Shown: positions 24,214-34,011, counted from the stretch's first letter. The stretch: DNA of 64,000 nucleotides from Clostridia bacterium (GCA_017409575.1 JAFQSM010000074.1:42017-106016), one strand, 5' to 3'. The notes: generated by a model not told the origin, from the sequence alone. Program-made: numbers and translations.

Positions 24214-25879
24214 ATTTTATTGCATTTCTTTTTATCTTGTTGGTTGTAGTCTTTACAAATTCCTCTTTGCGTATATTTACGCGGCTTACCTGCTTGTATG
24301 CCGGAAGCGGTTTGCAAACCTTTATGATATCCTCTTTTACCTTTGCTTCGCGTTCGGGATCACCTGCCATTTCGCTTTGCGCGTCAAGATAGATGTGTGC
24401 GCAAAGACCTGTTTCCTCTCCGCTTTCATCGTGCCATGCGGTTACTGCTGCTTCGGCAACATAAGGAATGGACAAAATATAGTTCTCGATTTCTTCGGGG
24501 AAGATATTCTTACCGTTTCTGAGAACAATCAGGTTTTTCGAACGACCGGTAATTTTGAGTCTGCCCTTTTCGTCAAGAAGTCCGAGGTCCTCGGTGTTAA
24601 ACCATCCGTCTTCCATCACGCGGTCGGTTGCTTCCTGATTTTTATAATATCCAAGCATAACCGAAGTACCTTTTACACATACCTCACCTATTCCGTTTTC
24701 GTCCGGGTCTTTAATCTTTACATTTACCGAGCCAATCGGCACCCCTGCAGTATAGCAATCATCATAGCCCTCGCGTGTGATTGCTACAAGAGGCGAACAT
24801 TCTGTAATTCCGTAGCCGTTAACAACAGTAACACCTATTGCATCGAAAAAGTCTGCAATTTCGGGTCTGATTGGCGCGCCACCGCTTATAACCTTTATAA
24901 GCTCACCACCAAATGGCTTGAGGATCATACCAAACATCTTGCGTCTTAAATCGATACCGCATTTTCTTAAACCATTGCTGACTGAAATCATAGCATCGAT
25001 AAGAGGTTTTTTCTTGCCGATTGCCTTTTGGATTCTCTTGTAAAATGCCTCAAGATGAGCAGGCACCAAAAATGCGGTCTGTGGCTTGAATTCCTCAAAA
25101 TTTTTAAGCAGATTTTTTATGCTGTCGTTTATAAAAACAGTAACACCGCAGGCAAGCTCTGCCACAAGTCCTATACCCTCATAAGTATGGTGATAAGGAA
25201 GAAGTGAAATTGCCCTGTCATAAAGTCTGGTAAGGCGAAGTCCTGTGTTTATGCAGGTCATAACATTGCGTTCTGAAAGCATAACGCCCTTTGCCATACC
25301 GGTTGTTCCTGATGTATAAACCAAAAGTCTTAAAGCGTCGGTATCACCCTCGATTTTTTCGTATTCGTTAAATCCTGACTCCACAAGTGCTTTTCCCTCG
25401 GCAAGCAAATCATCAAGCGACAGATATTCGCCCTCTGCTGCCTCAGCATCAAGGCAAACAAACATTTTTATATTGGGAAGCTCAGGTCTTATTTCTTCAA
25501 GGATTTTTATGTACTTTTTTGTGAAAAAGAAAACCTCTGAATCACTATGGTTAAGAACTGTCACAATATCCTGCTTGGGCAGCTGTCTGTCAAGCGGCAC
25601 ATACACGCCGTTTGAGGTCATCATTGTACTGTGCACAATAAGCCAGCGATAGCAGTTTTCGCCAATGCAGGCAACATGACGGTCAATAAACCCTCTCTTC
25701 AAAAGTGCATTTCCAAGATAAAGTGCGTCGTTGTAAAATTCGCGGTATGTAACTTTTTTAAGCTCTTTTTTTTCTCGGAACACAAATGCCGGCTTGTCGC
25801 CCTGACGGTCGACATTTCTTTTTACTGCCTGACGAAGACTTTTAAATTCTTCCACTTCGTAACATTTGAATTCTTTCAT
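24212..25879 (-). CDS. Long-chain fatty acid-CoA ligase (AMP-forming)
   Basis: 555 residues of the ANL adenylating family. The P-loop is LLVYTSGTTGMAKGVMLSE (~189-207), with VVNGYGITECSPLVA (~358-372), GWFNTEDLGLLDEKGRLKI (~420-438) and the C-terminal GRSKNLIVLRNGKNIFPEEIE. The C-terminal catalytic-type Lys lies in TTNKIKRNAIK. It activates fatty acids as acyl-adenylates and then CoA or carrier-protein thioesters. It is 15 bp downstream of a MarR regulator and probably co-transcribed; lipid-responsive control is a reasonable inference. Confidence 0.9.
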   Translation of the reverse strand: MKEFKCYEVEEFKSLRQAVKRNVDRQGDKPAFVFREKKELKKVTYREFYNDALYLGNALLKRGFIDRHVACIGENCYRWLIVHSTMMTSNGVYVPLDRQLPKQDIVTVLNHSDSEVFFFTKKYIKILEEIRPELPNIKMFVCLDAEAAEGEYLSLDDLLAEGKALVESGFNEYEKIEGDTDALRLLVYTSGTTGMAKGVMLSERNVMTCINTGLRLTRLYDRAISLLPYHHTYEGIGLVAELACGVTVFINDSIKNLLKNFEEFKPQTAFLVPAHLEAFYKRIQKAIGKKKPLIDAMISVSNGLRKCGIDLRRKMFGMILKPFGGELIKVISGGAPIRPEIADFFDAIGVTVVNGYGITECSPLVAITREGYDDCYTAGVPIGSVNVKIKDPDENGIGEVCVKGTSVMLGYYKNQEATDRVMEDGWFNTEDLGLLDEKGRLKITGRSKNLIVLRNGKNIFPEEIENYILSIPYVAEAAVTAWHDESGEETGLCAHIYLDAQSEMAGDPEREAKVKEDIIKVCKPLPAYKQVSRVNIRKEEFVKTTTNKIKRNAIK

Positions 25880-25894
25880 CTTTATATTCTCCTC

Positions 25895-26359
25895 CTATCT
25901 TCTTGAAGTTTGGTTCTTCCCAAAAAAATTATTTAATCCCTCAAGGGTTTTTAATACTACATCCATATCCTTGTCGTCAATATTTGACATAACACCATCA
26001 ATCATTTCTTTGTGCAGTTTTTCGTGCATTTTATTGACTTCTTCTGCCGCTTTTGTAGGGATAATCCTGACAACGCGTCTGTCGTTTGGCTGACTTTCGC
26101 GCTCGAGATAACCTTTTTTTACAAGACAATTTACTGCCGTTGTAAGAGAGCCGGGTGTTATCGAAAGATACTTTGCAATCTCGGACATCTGGTTTTCGCC
26201 TTTTTCAATCAGCGAATATACTGCCTCGATAACATGAAGCTCACGAAGCGTTATCTCGGAAATTCCCATTTCCTTAAAGCTTTGTTCCTCCCACGAAAGT
26301 ATCTGGTTGAAAACCCTGACGAAAAACTGATTTATCGTAGTTTTTTCTTTGTCGGTCAT
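25895..26359 (-). CDS. MarR-family transcriptional regulator
   Basis: 154 residues with the MarR winged helix (LRELHVIEAVYS, MSEIAKYLSITPGSLTTAVNCLVKKGYLERE, split here for length, and PNDRRVVRIIPT wing). Ribosome site GGAGGTGCAAAA. It starts the operon with the acyl-CoA ligase, resembling the FabT arrangement that controls fatty-acid genes, and probably represses its own promoter, where repeated TTTGA-containing sites occur. Confidence 0.88.
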   Translation of the reverse strand: MTDKEKTTINQFFVRVFNQILSWEEQSFKEMGISEITLRELHVIEAVYSLIEKGENQMSEIAKYLSITPGSLTTAVNCLVKKGYLERESQPNDRRVVRIIPTKAAEEVNKMHEKLHKEMIDGVMSNIDDKDMDVVLKTLEGLNNFFGKNQTSRR

Positions 26360-26379
26360 TTTTGCACCTCCAAAAATAC

Positions 26380-26423
26380 TTTTAACTTCAAACTATTTTA
26401 ACATCAAAGTATAATTTTGTCAA
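26380..26423 (-). promoter_or_regulatory. MarR-gene promoter with two direct operator-like repeats
   Basis: Minus strand -35 TTGACA (26418-26423), 17-bp spacer, -10 TAAAAT (26395-26400). TTTGATGTTAAAA (26396-26408) and TTTGAAGTTAAAA (26380-26392) are direct repeats 16 bp apart, differing at one base. One covers the -10 and the other lies just downstream. Confidence 0.65.
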
Positions 26424-26444
26424 TAGTTTTGTTAAAATTTATGA

Positions 26445-26473
26445 TTGACAGCAAAAGTTGTTTGAAATATACT
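26445..26473 (+). promoter_or_regulatory. Promoter of the radical SAM gene (divergent from marR)
   Basis: -35 TTGACA (26445-26450), 17-bp spacer, -10 TATACT (26468-26473). It lies 22 bp from the divergent marR -35. Confidence 0.8.
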
Positions 26474-26508
26474 GTTAGTTAAGAAAAAAAGAAAAGGAAT
26501 ATTGAATT

Positions 26509-27405
26509 ATGGAGCGTTTAAAAAATTGCAGACTTTGCCCGCGCGAATGTGGGATTGACCGATTTTCCTCGCTTGGTTTTTGCAAAGCAACACCAAGCCC
26601 CAAAATTGCGCGAGCAGCCCTGCATCATTGGGAAGAACCATGCATAAGCGGCACAAAAGGCAGCGGCACAGTGTTTTTTAGCGGATGTAACCTAAAATGT
26701 GTTTACTGCCAGAATTTTGAAATCAGCCAGAATGGTTTTGGCAAAGAAGTTTCTGTTGACCGTTTGAGCGAAATTTTTGAAGAGCTTTTTGAAAAAGGTG
26801 CCCACAACATAAACCTTGTGTCGCCCACTCCCTATGTTCCGCAGATAGTTGACGCAATCAAAAAGGTCCGAGATACTGTCAAAATTCCTTTTATCTACAA
26901 TACAGGCGGCTACGAAAGCCCGCAGACGCTTGAATCCCTGCACGGAGTTATTGATATATTCCTGACTGATATAAAGTACAAGGATGCAAGTCTCGCGCAA
27001 AAATACAGCAAAGCTCCCGATTATTTTGACATTTCACTTTCAGCTGCAAAAAAAATGATTGATATTTGCGGTAATCCCCAATTTGACGAAAACGGAATTC
27101 TTAAATCAGGTGTTATCATACGCCACCTTGTTTTGCCCTTTTGCCGCAAAGATTCGATTGAAATTTTGGAAACACTTGCATCCGAGCTTTCGCCAGACAG
27201 CTTTATCCTGAGCCTGATGAGTCAGTTTACCCCTGACCATGATATACTTGCAAATTATCCCGAGCTTTGTCGCAAGGTAACATCATTTGAATATAATTCG
27301 GTAGTCGATGCCGCCATATCACTTGGCTTTAAAAATGGGTATATGCAAGAAAAAAGCAGTGCAAAAAAAAGTTATACCCCGCCCTTTGACCTGAGCGGAG
27401 TATAA
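26509..27405 (+). CDS. Radical SAM protein, PflA-like activase family
   Basis: 298 residues. The 4Fe-4S/SAM motif is FSGCNLKCVYCQNFEIS (~64-80, CxxxCxxC). An N-terminal Cys pair region (NCRLCPRECGIDR...GFC) precedes it, and NLVSPTPYVP and YNTGGYES match the family of pyruvate formate-lyase activase-like proteins of unknown partner. It has no glycyl-radical enzyme neighbour here. Divergent from marR and convergent with the calcium ATPase, with only 9 bp between stops. Confidence 0.85.
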   Translation: MERLKNCRLCPRECGIDRFSSLGFCKATPSPKIARAALHHWEEPCISGTKGSGTVFFSGCNLKCVYCQNFEISQNGFGKEVSVDRLSEIFEELFEKGAHNINLVSPTPYVPQIVDAIKKVRDTVKIPFIYNTGGYESPQTLESLHGVIDIFLTDIKYKDASLAQKYSKAPDYFDISLSAAKKMIDICGNPQFDENGILKSGVIIRHLVLPFCRKDSIEILETLASELSPDSFILSLMSQFTPDHDILANYPELCRKVTSFEYNSVVDAAISLGFKNGYMQEKSSAKKSYTPPFDLSGV

Positions 27406-27414
27406 GCTTGATTT

Positions 27415-30036
27415 TTAACTTTTGCCGACAATTAACTTTCTTATAATATCAACCGGTATAACAAGGAGAGCCATAACAATTACTATCGACCATTCCTTTG
27501 CCGAAAGCCCGGCTGTTCCAATGACCGCTCCGCCAAAATAAGTCATAAATATCTGCACAGCACAAATCAGAAGTATAATGACTATAAAAGGTTTGTTCAG
27601 GGAGATATGGTCAAGCAGGTCAACTTCCTCTGTTCGGGTATTAAACGCATTGAATATACACGAAAATACAAAATAACTGAAATAACCGGTATAAAAAACA
27701 ACATCATTTTCGGATGTGCGAAAGGCATAGTACATATCCTGCGAAATAAACATAAACACACTTACAGCAGATATAAAAACTGCGCCCATACCAATTGCGC
27801 TCCACATCTTTTTGTCGATAATATCCTCGTCACGCTTTCTTGGCTTTTCAAGCATATATTTGCGAAGCGGTGCCTCGCCGCCAAAAGCAATTGCAGCAAG
27901 TGTATCCATCACCAGATTTATCCAAAGCATCTGCACTATCCCAAGCGGCTTGTCAACACCTATTATGGGGCCCAGAATAAGCACGGCAACTGCCGCTATA
28001 TTGATGGTCATCTGAAATGTTATAAACTTTTTGATGCTTTTGTAAATTGTTCGTCCGTAAAGGACGGCTTTTTTTATTGACGAAAAATCGTTGTCAAGGA
28101 TTACTATATCCCCTGCCTCTTTTGCAACATCTGTCCCCGAGCCCATCGCAAACCCGACATCTGCAAGTCTTAGCGCCGACAAATCATTGACTCCGTCGCC
28201 CGTCATTCCGGCAACCATACCCCTTTCCTGCGCAAGCCTTACCAGACGGCTTTTGTCCGAGGGTAATGCCCTTGCCACAACCCTTAAATCAGGAATAAGA
28301 TTTTTAAGTGCATCGTCATCCATGTCCTTTATTTCGTCAGAAGTCAGGACCAATGACCTTTCGCTGTCAATTATTCCGGCTTCTTTAGCCACAGCAAGCG
28401 CAGTTTCCTTTTTGTCACCTGTTATCATAACCGTCTGTATCCCAGCCCGACTCAGTTCCAAAACCGAATCTCTTACCTCTTTCCTGAGTTCGTCACGGAT
28501 GCCAACAAGTCCAACAAGTGTCATTTTGTCAGGGAGTTCGTCTGCACCTCGTTTTTCGGCGGTTGCAAGGGCAATAACTCTTATTGACCGTCTTGCCATT
28601 TTCTCGATTTTTTCTTTTAGATTAGATGTGTTCACAAGAGACTGTTTTGTTCCATATTCATCATAAAAGGTTGTGCATCTGTCCAAAATTTTTTCGGGTG
28701 CACCCTTGATAAGTCCGCCTTTAAAGTCTCCGTCAACCCACGAAACCGAATATTTTTTCTCGCTCGAAAATAATACCTCGTCAAGCTTTTGAATTTTTAT
28801 GCCTTTATGCAAAAATCCTTTTACAAACTCCAAAAGAGCTCTCTCGGTGGCATTGCCGCCCAGTATTTTTTTGCCCGAATATTTAGCCTCGCTGTTCCCG
28901 GCGGATGCTATATAAACAAGCTTTTTCATTTCGTCGCTCATTTTATCAAAAGTATGTACTTCGTCCCCTCTGCCGTCAACAAAGCTTATTGCCTCGAGTT
29001 TTCCGCTGGTTATGGTCCCTGTCTTGTCCGAAAATAATATATCAATACTTCCCGCCGTTTCAATTCCTATGAGCTTTCTGACCATCACATTACTCTTAAG
29101 CATCTTTTTCATATTAAGCGAGCATACTATCGCAATCATAAGCGGCAGCCCTTCGGGAACAGCCACAACAATTACTGTTATCCCCAATATAAGTGAACTT
29201 ATTGCATCCGATGCAAGCTGTGCCTTGTCCGAAAAATACGCACTCAGCATACTTATATCGCCGCCCATGTGTTTGAGCATCAATCCCAGCATACAAAAAA
29301 TCATAATAGCTGTTGCACCAATATAGCCAAATATGCTTATCTTTTTTGCCAAAGTCGCAAGCTTGACCTGAAGCGGACTTTTTCTCACTTCTCCCGATGC
29401 TTCACGGTTAAGCCTGCCATATACGGTTTCATCGCCAATCCTTGTAATTTTCATTATACATTGTCCCGAGCACACAACTGTACCTCTTAACAGGCTTGCT
29501 TTGTCCCAAAAGTCAATTATCTGACTGTCCTTATTGTTTGCTGCAGTTTTCTTAATTTCTTTGTTTTCGCCGTTTAGTGCAGACTGGTCCACCATAACTT
29601 CGCCTGTATATACCACTCCATCAGCAGGGACCATATCACCGCTTTGCAAAAGCACAAAGTCTCCGACCACCACATCTTCGCAAGCAATTTGTACAAGATT
29701 TTCATTTCTGTAAACTTTGCAACTTCGTTTTTCTGCTTCTTCCTGAATCTTTTGAAAAGTTTCTTCATTTTTATATTCCGAAATTGTCCCTACAAATGTA
29801 GAAATCAAGACCGACAGAAAAATACCAAAACATTCAAACCAGTCGGCTTTCCCCAAAAAAGTAAAAGATACATTTATTCCTAACGCTACAAGCAAAATAA
29901 CAATAATCGGATCTTCAAACTTTTCGCTGTATTTTTTCCAAAAAGTTGCCCGTTCTTTTTTAGTCAGAATGTTCCTGCCATATTTTTTTTGCGAAACTTG
30001 GGTCTCTTTTTCGCTGAGTCCTCTTACTCCTTCCAT
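27415..30036 (-). CDS. Calcium-translocating P-type ATPase (PMCA-like)
   Basis: 873 residues, type II P-type ATPase. Phosphorylation site DKTGTITSGK (~335), PEGLP in M4 (VVAVPEGLPLMIAI), nucleotide domain KGAPEKIL, hinge TGDKKETALAVAKEAGI, MTGDGVNDLSALRLADVG, and M6 MLWINLVMDTLAA, the calcium-site pattern of PMCA-type pumps. About ten membrane segments. The actuator motif usually written TGES reads NGEN here (SALNGENKEI). Start with GGAGG 9 nt upstream. Exports Ca2+ from the cytosol; metal specificity is inferred from M4/M6. Confidence 0.9.
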   Translation of the reverse strand: MEGVRGLSEKETQVSQKKYGRNILTKKERATFWKKYSEKFEDPIIVILLVALGINVSFTFLGKADWFECFGIFLSVLISTFVGTISEYKNEETFQKIQEEAEKRSCKVYRNENLVQIACEDVVVGDFVLLQSGDMVPADGVVYTGEVMVDQSALNGENKEIKKTAANNKDSQIIDFWDKASLLRGTVVCSGQCIMKITRIGDETVYGRLNREASGEVRKSPLQVKLATLAKKISIFGYIGATAIMIFCMLGLMLKHMGGDISMLSAYFSDKAQLASDAISSLILGITVIVVAVPEGLPLMIAIVCSLNMKKMLKSNVMVRKLIGIETAGSIDILFSDKTGTITSGKLEAISFVDGRGDEVHTFDKMSDEMKKLVYIASAGNSEAKYSGKKILGGNATERALLEFVKGFLHKGIKIQKLDEVLFSSEKKYSVSWVDGDFKGGLIKGAPEKILDRCTTFYDEYGTKQSLVNTSNLKEKIEKMARRSIRVIALATAEKRGADELPDKMTLVGLVGIRDELRKEVRDSVLELSRAGIQTVMITGDKKETALAVAKEAGIIDSERSLVLTSDEIKDMDDDALKNLIPDLRVVARALPSDKSRLVRLAQERGMVAGMTGDGVNDLSALRLADVGFAMGSGTDVAKEAGDIVILDNDFSSIKKAVLYGRTIYKSIKKFITFQMTINIAAVAVLILGPIIGVDKPLGIVQMLWINLVMDTLAAIAFGGEAPLRKYMLEKPRKRDEDIIDKKMWSAIGMGAVFISAVSVFMFISQDMYYAFRTSENDVVFYTGYFSYFVFSCIFNAFNTRTEEVDLLDHISLNKPFIVIILLICAVQIFMTYFGGAVIGTAGLSAKEWSIVIVMALLVIPVDIIRKLIVGKS

Positions 30037-30216
30037 ACTGCCGTTCCTCCTGCGTTGATTTTTGTATACTTATAATTATGCGGACAAGTGCTCTGATATC
30101 CCCAATTTTCATTCTTTATTGGATTATCAGTGTAGTTTTTTAGAAATAATTGCAATTTAAAAAGTATGTTTATTCTTTTTTTGTCTATAATAATCTAAGC
30201 CGAGGTGATTTTAACA

Positions 30217-31836
30217 ATGATTGAAATAAACGGAAAATCTGTATATAACGCGCTTGCTATGGGGAAACTTCATTTTTGGGGAAACGACAATCAAATCATA
30301 AAACGAACAAAAACAGAAAACACAAAAGCCGAAGTTCTTAGGTTTAAGGACGCCCAGGCAAAAGCAAAAAAAGAACTGCGCGAGCTTTATCAAAAAGCAG
30401 TTGCAAATGTTGGAAAAGCAAATGCTCAGGTTTTTGAAATTCATATAATGATGCTTGATGACGAGGATTATTTTGGTGCAATCTGCAATATGATACAAAC
30501 CCAGTCCGTGAATGCCGAATATGCTGTAAGCTATACCTCGGACATATTTGCCAAAACCTTTGGTGAAATGGGTGACGAATATATGCGCGCCCGAGCCGCA
30601 GATGTTCTTGATATATCAAAACGGCTTGTAAACATCCTGATCGGCGTTGAAAAACCAAGCGGTGAATTTTCGGAGCCTTCCATAATCGTTGCGCCTGACC
30701 TCGCGCCAAGCGAAACAGTCAGGTTTGATACAAGCAAGGTACTGGGGTTTGTTACATTCAAAGGTTCGGCAAATTCGCACACAGCTATTCTTGCCCGCAA
30801 TATGAATATTCCGGCAATAATAAACACAGGCACGATTGACACTTCATTTGATGGAAGAATGGCAATTCTGGACGGACACAGCGGTACACTTTATATAGAC
30901 CCCGATGATGACAAAATCGAAGATTTTAAAAGAAGAAAAGCTTTGGAGCTGGAACGAATTGAACTTTTAAAAAATCTTCGCGGCAAGCCAAACCAAACCA
31001 AAAGTGGAAAAACAATAGATATTTTTGCCAACATCAGCAGTCCCCGTGACATAGTTTCGGCAATAGCCAACGATGCCGGCGGAGTCGGACTTTTCCGCAG
31101 TGAATTTCTTTATCTTGAGCAAAAAGACTATCCAAGCGAAGACGAGCAATTTTTTAAATATAAAGAAGTAGCCGAAAAAATGGGTGGCAAACCCGTAATA
31201 ATAAGGACCCTGGACATAGGTGCTGATAAAAAAATCAGCTACTTTAATCTGCCCGAAGAGGAAAATCCGGCTCTTGGATTCAGGGCAATAAGGATATGTC
31301 TTACAGATACAAAGATGTTCAAAACACAGCTTCGTGCTATTCTGAGGGCATCAGCATTTGGAAATATTTATGTTATGTTCCCTATGATTGTCAGCCAAAA
31401 TGAAGTCAGCCGTGCAAAAGCTCTTCTTGAAGAATGTAAATCAGAACTGAAAGCTGATAAAATAGCTTTTAAAGAAGACATTAAAACCGGAATAATGATC
31501 GAAACGCCTGCCGCGGCGATAATATCCGATCTTCTTGCCCCGATGATTGACTTTTTCAGCATTGGAACCAACGACCTCACTCAGTACATTCTGGCAGCGG
31601 ACAGGCAAAACCACAGTCTTGAACCTTTTATTGATGACAAGCATCCTGCTGTTTTGCGGCTGATTGAAGAGACAGCAAAAAACGCTCACAAGCACGGCAA
31701 ATGGGTCGGTGTTTGCGGCGAGCTTGCTTCGGACCCCACTCTTTCGGAATTCTTTATGAATATAGGAATCGATGAGTTGTCGGTTTCGTCTTCGCATATT
31801 TTGAAGCTGCGTGAAAATATACGGTCACTTGACTAA
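30217..31836 (+). CDS. ptsI: PTS phosphoenolpyruvate-protein phosphotransferase (enzyme I)
   Basis: 539 residues from the ATG at 30217; the GTG at 30205 lies inside the GAGGTG ribosome site. Transfers phosphate from PEP to HPr. Active His in GSANSHTAILARN (~190), PEP-binding GVGLFRSEFLYLE, LDIGADKKISYF, MIETPAAAIISDL, and the catalytic Cys in GVCGELASDP near the C-terminus. Slightly shorter than the usual ~570. Heads an enzyme I-EIIA-EIICB set; ptsH is not nearby. Confidence 0.93.
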   Translation: MIEINGKSVYNALAMGKLHFWGNDNQIIKRTKTENTKAEVLRFKDAQAKAKKELRELYQKAVANVGKANAQVFEIHIMMLDDEDYFGAICNMIQTQSVNAEYAVSYTSDIFAKTFGEMGDEYMRARAADVLDISKRLVNILIGVEKPSGEFSEPSIIVAPDLAPSETVRFDTSKVLGFVTFKGSANSHTAILARNMNIPAIINTGTIDTSFDGRMAILDGHSGTLYIDPDDDKIEDFKRRKALELERIELLKNLRGKPNQTKSGKTIDIFANISSPRDIVSAIANDAGGVGLFRSEFLYLEQKDYPSEDEQFFKYKEVAEKMGGKPVIIRTLDIGADKKISYFNLPEEENPALGFRAIRICLTDTKMFKTQLRAILRASAFGNIYVMFPMIVSQNEVSRAKALLEECKSELKADKIAFKEDIKTGIMIETPAAAIISDLLAPMIDFFSIGTNDLTQYILAADRQNHSLEPFIDDKHPAVLRLIEETAKNAHKHGKWVGVCGELASDPTLSEFFMNIGIDELSVSSSHILKLRENIRSLD

Positions 31837-31861
31837 CTATTTTTTGAAAGGATTTTCAGTT

Positions 31862-32335
31862 ATGTTTAAATTTTTAAAAAAAGAACACTATCTTGCCTCT
31901 ATAGCAAGCGGCAATATTATGGACATTACTCTTGTCCCCGATGAAGTCTTCTCCAAAAAGATTCTGGGTGCAGGATTTGCTGTTATGCCGACCGATGGTA
32001 ATTTTTTCAGTCCTGCCACAGGAACAGTAAGTGAAGTCTCAAAAACGCTCCACGCATACTGCATAACAAGTGATGACGGACTCGAAATTCTTGTTCATAT
32101 CGGTCTTGACACAGTAAAGCTTGGGGGCAAATTTTTCACTCCCAAAGTTAAAACAGGCGACCGTATACAAAAAGGGGCTCCGCTTGTCATTGCAGATATC
32201 AACGGAATCAAAGAAAGTGGCTATAACCCCATATCCATGGTTGTCGTGACCAATTCGGACAAGCTTTCAAGCTGCAACCCGGTTGAAACAACCTCGACAA
32301 AACCGGGGGATAAGGCTTTTATATACAAAATATAA
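31862..32335 (+). CDS. PTS EIIA component, glucose (Crr) family
   Basis: 157 residues from the ATG at 31862, behind AAAGGA. Beta-sandwich EIIA-Glc pattern: ATGTVSEVSKTLHAYCITSDDG with one active-site His, and ILVHIGLDTVKLGGKFF with the phosphorylated His, then AGDRIQKG-like VKTGDRIQKGAPL. Accepts phosphate from HPr and passes it to the EIIB domain of the next gene. Confidence 0.92.
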   Translation: MFKFLKKEHYLASIASGNIMDITLVPDEVFSKKILGAGFAVMPTDGNFFSPATGTVSEVSKTLHAYCITSDDGLEILVHIGLDTVKLGGKFFTPKVKTGDRIQKGAPLVIADINGIKESGYNPISMVVVTNSDKLSSCNPVETTSTKPGDKAFIYKI

Positions 32336-32356
32336 CAACGAAAGGATTTGTAACAT

Positions 32357-33943
32357 ATGAAAAAACTTTCTCAAGGCTCAGCATTCAGCGTACTACAAAG
32401 AGTCGGCCGTTCATTTATGCTGCCGATTGCACTTTTGCCTATTGCAGGACTTTTGCTGGGTATCGGCTCGTCACTTACAAATGTGACAACCATCCAAACT
32501 TACAACCTTGGCTCAATTTTGGGACCAGGCACATTCCTGAATTCTGTAATGCAGATTCTGGCACAGACAGGAAACATTGTATTTGCTAATTTGCCTATAA
32601 TTTTTGCTCTGGGAGTTGCCTTGGGTATGGCAGAAAAAGAACACGGAACTGCTGTTTTGTCAGCCGCAATCGCATTCTTTATTATGCACCAGACCATATC
32701 CACGCTTCTTGCAATAAACGGTCAGCTTACCGAGGGCGCTATGCTTGAAGGAACTGTTGCCAATGTTGTTGGAATAAGGTCACTTGAAATGGGTGTTTTT
32801 GGCGGTATAATTGTCGGCCTTGGTGTTGCGGCACTCCACAACCGTTTTTACAAAATACAGCTTCCGTCAGTGATTTCTTTCTTTGGCGGAGTAAGATTCG
32901 TTCCCATTATATCAACCTTTGCCTATATCCTGGTTGGTATTCTGATGTATTTTGTATGGCCCTATATCCAGCGTGCAATTTATTCGCTCGGTGGTCTTGT
33001 TTTAAGCTCGGGATATTTCGGAACATTTATCTACGGCACCATTGAACGAGCACTTATCCCCTTTGGCCTTCACCATGTGTTTTATATGCCCTTCTGGCAG
33101 ACAGGTCTTGGCGGCAGCATGGTAATAGATGGTCAAACCATTATGGGTGCACAAAACATCTTTTTTGCCCAGCTTGCATCGCCCGCAACAACCGAGTTCT
33201 CGGTCGAGGCAACTCGCTTTATGAGCGGTAAATTCCCACTTATGATATTTGGTCTCCCCGGTGCAGCTCTTGCAATGTACAGCGTTGCAAAACCGTCAAA
33301 GAAAAAAGTTGCAGGCGGACTTTTGCTTTCTGCCGCACTTACCTCTGTCATAACCGGTATAACCGAGCCTATTGAATTTACCTTCCTTTTTGTTGCGCCT
33401 GTTCTTTATGTAATCCACAGTATTTTTGCCGGACTTGCATATATGATTATGCACATTTTGAATGTAGGCGTCGGTATGACATTTTCGGGCGGTATAATTG
33501 ACCTGTTTCTTTTTGGAATACTGCAGGGCAACGACAAAACACACTGGCTTAATGTTATATGGGTGGGCCTTATATACTTTGCTGTATATTATTTCCTGTT
33601 CCGCTATCTTATCAAAAAATACAACTTTGTCACTCCGGGTCGCGAAGATGACGAAGCAGATACCCGACTTTACACCCGAAAGGATGTAAACGCTGCAAAA
33701 GAAGACAAGTCCGCAATGATTGTCGAAGGACTTGGCGGCAAGGACAATCTTGCAAATATAGATTGCTGTGCTACCCGTCTCAGAGTGACAGTCAAGGACA
33801 GCTCTCTTGTGGATGACAAGCTTCTTAAAGAAAGCGGTGCTTCAGGCATTATCAAAAGCGGTTCGGGCGTTCAGGTTGTTTATGGACCACGCGTTACAGT
33901 GATAAAAAGCAACATCGAAGACTACCTTGACTCAATTTCTTAA
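32357..33943 (+). CDS. PTS EIICB transporter, glucose/maltose/N-acetylglucosamine type
   Basis: 528 residues. EIIC occupies ~1-430, with about ten membrane segments, the GLHHVFYMPFW motif and TGITEPIEFTFLF. EIIB occupies ~445-528, with the phosphocysteine motif NIDCCATRLRVTVKD. The order C-B with a separate EIIA gene fits the glucose superfamily; GLHHVFYMPFW looks closer to maltose or alpha-glucoside members than to PtsG, but the sugar is not decided by sequence. Confidence 0.9.
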   Translation: MKKLSQGSAFSVLQRVGRSFMLPIALLPIAGLLLGIGSSLTNVTTIQTYNLGSILGPGTFLNSVMQILAQTGNIVFANLPIIFALGVALGMAEKEHGTAVLSAAIAFFIMHQTISTLLAINGQLTEGAMLEGTVANVVGIRSLEMGVFGGIIVGLGVAALHNRFYKIQLPSVISFFGGVRFVPIISTFAYILVGILMYFVWPYIQRAIYSLGGLVLSSGYFGTFIYGTIERALIPFGLHHVFYMPFWQTGLGGSMVIDGQTIMGAQNIFFAQLASPATTEFSVEATRFMSGKFPLMIFGLPGAALAMYSVAKPSKKKVAGGLLLSAALTSVITGITEPIEFTFLFVAPVLYVIHSIFAGLAYMIMHILNVGVGMTFSGGIIDLFLFGILQGNDKTHWLNVIWVGLIYFAVYYFLFRYLIKKYNFVTPGREDDEADTRLYTRKDVNAAKEDKSAMIVEGLGGKDNLANIDCCATRLRVTVKDSSLVDDKLLKESGASGIIKSGSGVQVVYGPRVTVIKSNIEDYLDSIS

Positions 33944-33982
33944 ATAATTCCTTAAAATTTTTGATTTTTTTAAAAATAAGTA

Positions 33983-34011
33983 TTGACAAATTTCCCAAAC
34001 AGTAGTATACT
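33983..34011 (+). promoter_or_regulatory. Promoter of the tRNA-Leu/tRNA-Gln unit
   Basis: -35 TTGACA (33983-33988), 17-bp spacer, -10 TATACT (34006-34011). Confidence 0.85.

Noticed and set aside
30150..30191. Sigma-A promoter for ptsI
   Set aside because: A TATAAT exists at 30186-30191, but no acceptable -35 lies 16-18 bp upstream, so I do not call it.
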